Of a DNA stretch of 15,853 nt, positions 15,078 to 15,853 are shown in pieces (position 1 is the first letter of the stretch; each line of letters opens with the position of its first letter). The stretch spans positions 1 to 15,853 of the forward strand of contig DATCVA010000163.1 in NCBI GenBank assembly GCA_036567205.1, read 5' to 3'. Source of the stretch: DATCVA01 sp036567205. GTDB taxonomy: Bacteria; Pseudomonadota; Gammaproteobacteria; Burkholderiales; Burkholderiaceae_B. A program made the position numbers and the translations under genes. The notes below the pieces were generated by a model. It did not search any database. It saw nothing but the letters and a program-made list of their open reading frames with translations, and had not been told where the DNA came from.

Positions 15078-15182
15078 AATTCCACTTTCAAATCAACCGT
15101 GAACTGTGTCGCCTTCGCTTGCCGTACAACGGTACTGTCTGCGCTTCGCCTTCGTGCTCACGGCTGATTTGAAAGTGGAATT
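15078..15182. repeat. Dispersed palindromic repeat, copy C (105 bp, best preserved)
   Basis: The arms 15078-15102 and 15158-15182 are inverted repeats of 25 bp with a single mismatch (core AATTCCACTTTCAAATCA). The centre has the stem GTAC-AACG-GTAC flanked by CTTCGC-rich blocks. It is in the E1-beta to E2 gap, in the opposite orientation to copies A and B relative to transcription, although the element is nearly symmetric. It extends this gap to 155 bases in an operon whose genes usually lie close together. Confidence 0.9.
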
Positions 15183-15216
15183 CAACCCTGAGCTGCATCG
15201 CCTTCGCTTGCAGTGC
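15181..15216. repeat. Half copy D of the palindromic repeat
   Basis: These 36 bases match the inner left half of copy C (starting at 15092) at 29 of 36 positions, including the block TCGCCTTCGCTTGC. It directly abuts the right end of copy C and stops at the TAG of E1-beta. This suggests a tandem or nested remnant of a second insertion. Confidence 0.7.
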
Positions 15217-15853
15217 TATTGCTCCATGACATGTTTAAACGCGGCGGCAATACGCGCGGGGCTGGGAAAATAAGCCCACTCTTGAGCGTGCGGATACGGC
15301 GTATCCCATCCAGTCACACGCTCTATAGGCGATTCAAGATAATAAAAACAGTTCTCCTGAATCAGTGCGACTAGCTCCGCTCCAAAGCCGCTGGTATGTG
15401 TCGCTTCGTGCACAACTACACAGCGTCCCGTTTTTTTTACCGAATTGACGAGCGTATCAAGGTCCAACGGCCAAAGACTACGTAAATCAATAATCTCAAC
15501 ATCGACGCCGCTGATTTTTGCCGCCGCCTCGCACACAAACACCATCGTGCCGTAGGTCAGCACTGTCAAAGCCGAGCCGGCCCTAAATACCGACGCCGAA
15601 TCCAAAGGGACGGTGTAATACCCATCGGGTACTTCGCCCAGGGGATGCCTGGCCCAGGGCACTACCGGTTTGTCGTGATAGCCGTCAAACGGCCCGTTAT
15701 ATAAACGCTTAGGTTCAAGAAAAATAACGGGATCATCGTTTTCGATGGACGAGATCAAGAGCCCTTTCGCGTCGTAAGGATTAGACGGCATGACTGTTCG
15801 CAAACCGCTGACATGCGTGAACAGAGCCTCTGGACTTTGGCTGTGTGTTTGCC
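15216..15853 (-). CDS. bkdA2: Branched-chain 2-oxoacid dehydrogenase E1 beta subunit, C-terminal part (runs off right edge)
   Basis: E1-beta, with E1-alpha, decarboxylates branched 2-oxoacids using thiamine diphosphate and passes the acyl group to E2. The minus-strand frame is open from the window edge, giving 211 residues; the N-terminal part lies beyond base 15853. The first visible residues, THSQSPEALFTHVSGLRTVMPSN, are the family block with the conserved histidine. IFLEPKRLYNGPFDG, LTVLTYGTM, IDLRSLWPLD, VVHEATHTSGFGAE and the C-terminal ERVTGWDTPYPHAQEWAYF are as in Pseudomonas BkdA2. The E2 gene follows after 155 bases, in which repeat copies C and D lie. The half copy ends at this gene's TAG. 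The branched-chain assignment is strong. Confidence 0.95.
   Translation of the reverse strand, partial: QTHSQSPEALFTHVSGLRTVMPSNPYDAKGLLISSIENDDPVIFLEPKRLYNGPFDGYHDKPVVPWARHPLGEVPDGYYTVPLDSASVFRAGSALTVLTYGTMVFVCEAAAKISGVDVEIIDLRSLWPLDLDTLVNSVKKTGRCVVVHEATHTSGFGAELVALIQENCFYYLESPIERVTGWDTPYPHAQEWAYFPSPARIAAAFKHVMEQ

Overview
The window looks like chromosomal core DNA of a betaproteobacterium, most likely Burkholderiales and close to Alcaligenaceae (Bordetella/Pusillimonas-like). The reasons are the leuC-leuD-leuB order, an APH-type homoserine kinase next to a BPSS1780-type membrane protein, a small DUF2069-type membrane protein, a Cys-ending SelO, and proteins that read like Bordetella-group homologues. 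Base composition by eye is moderate (low to mid 50s % GC), lower than in classical Bordetella. No phage, insertion sequence, CRISPR array, tRNA or rRNA was seen.

Layout. Bases 1-6877 are all on the minus strand. Read in transcription order from 6877 down they are a DUF2069 membrane protein, selO, aroC, an M48 lipoprotein peptidase, then leuC, leuD and the start of leuB, which runs off the left edge. A divergent promoter gap at 6878-6951 separates this from a plus-strand pair: a long YihY/BrkB membrane protein overlapping a two-CBS-domain protein. dusA (minus) converges on that pair and is divergent from thrB (plus), which is followed by a BPSS1780-type membrane protein (plus). From 11976 to the right edge everything is again on the minus strand. 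In transcription order this is the end of the branched-chain 2-oxoacid dehydrogenase E1-beta gene (cut by the window), the E2 gene (bkdB), an alpha/beta hydrolase and a PHP-domain phosphatase.

Functions. leuCDB makes 2-oxoisocaproate for leucine, and BkdA2/BkdB are two parts of the complex that degrades the same class of branched 2-oxoacids; E3 is not here. aroC finishes chorismate synthesis and thrB commits homoserine to threonine. SelO (protein AMPylation), the M48 lipoprotein peptidase and DusA (tRNA dihydrouridine) are stress or maintenance functions.

The main unexplained signal is a dispersed palindromic repeat of about 100 bp. Three full copies (532-634, 11880-11977, 15078-15182) and one half copy (15181-15216) lie between genes. 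Terminal arms of about 18-26 bp and a small apical stem are conserved by paired base changes. Two copies begin exactly at the stop codon of the upstream gene. Intrinsic-terminator-like hairpins also sit in the leaders of leuB (450-476) and thrB (10025-10049), where they could regulate the following gene. No gap between genes exceeds 300 bp; the largest, leuD-leuB (248 bp), is filled by a repeat and a terminator.
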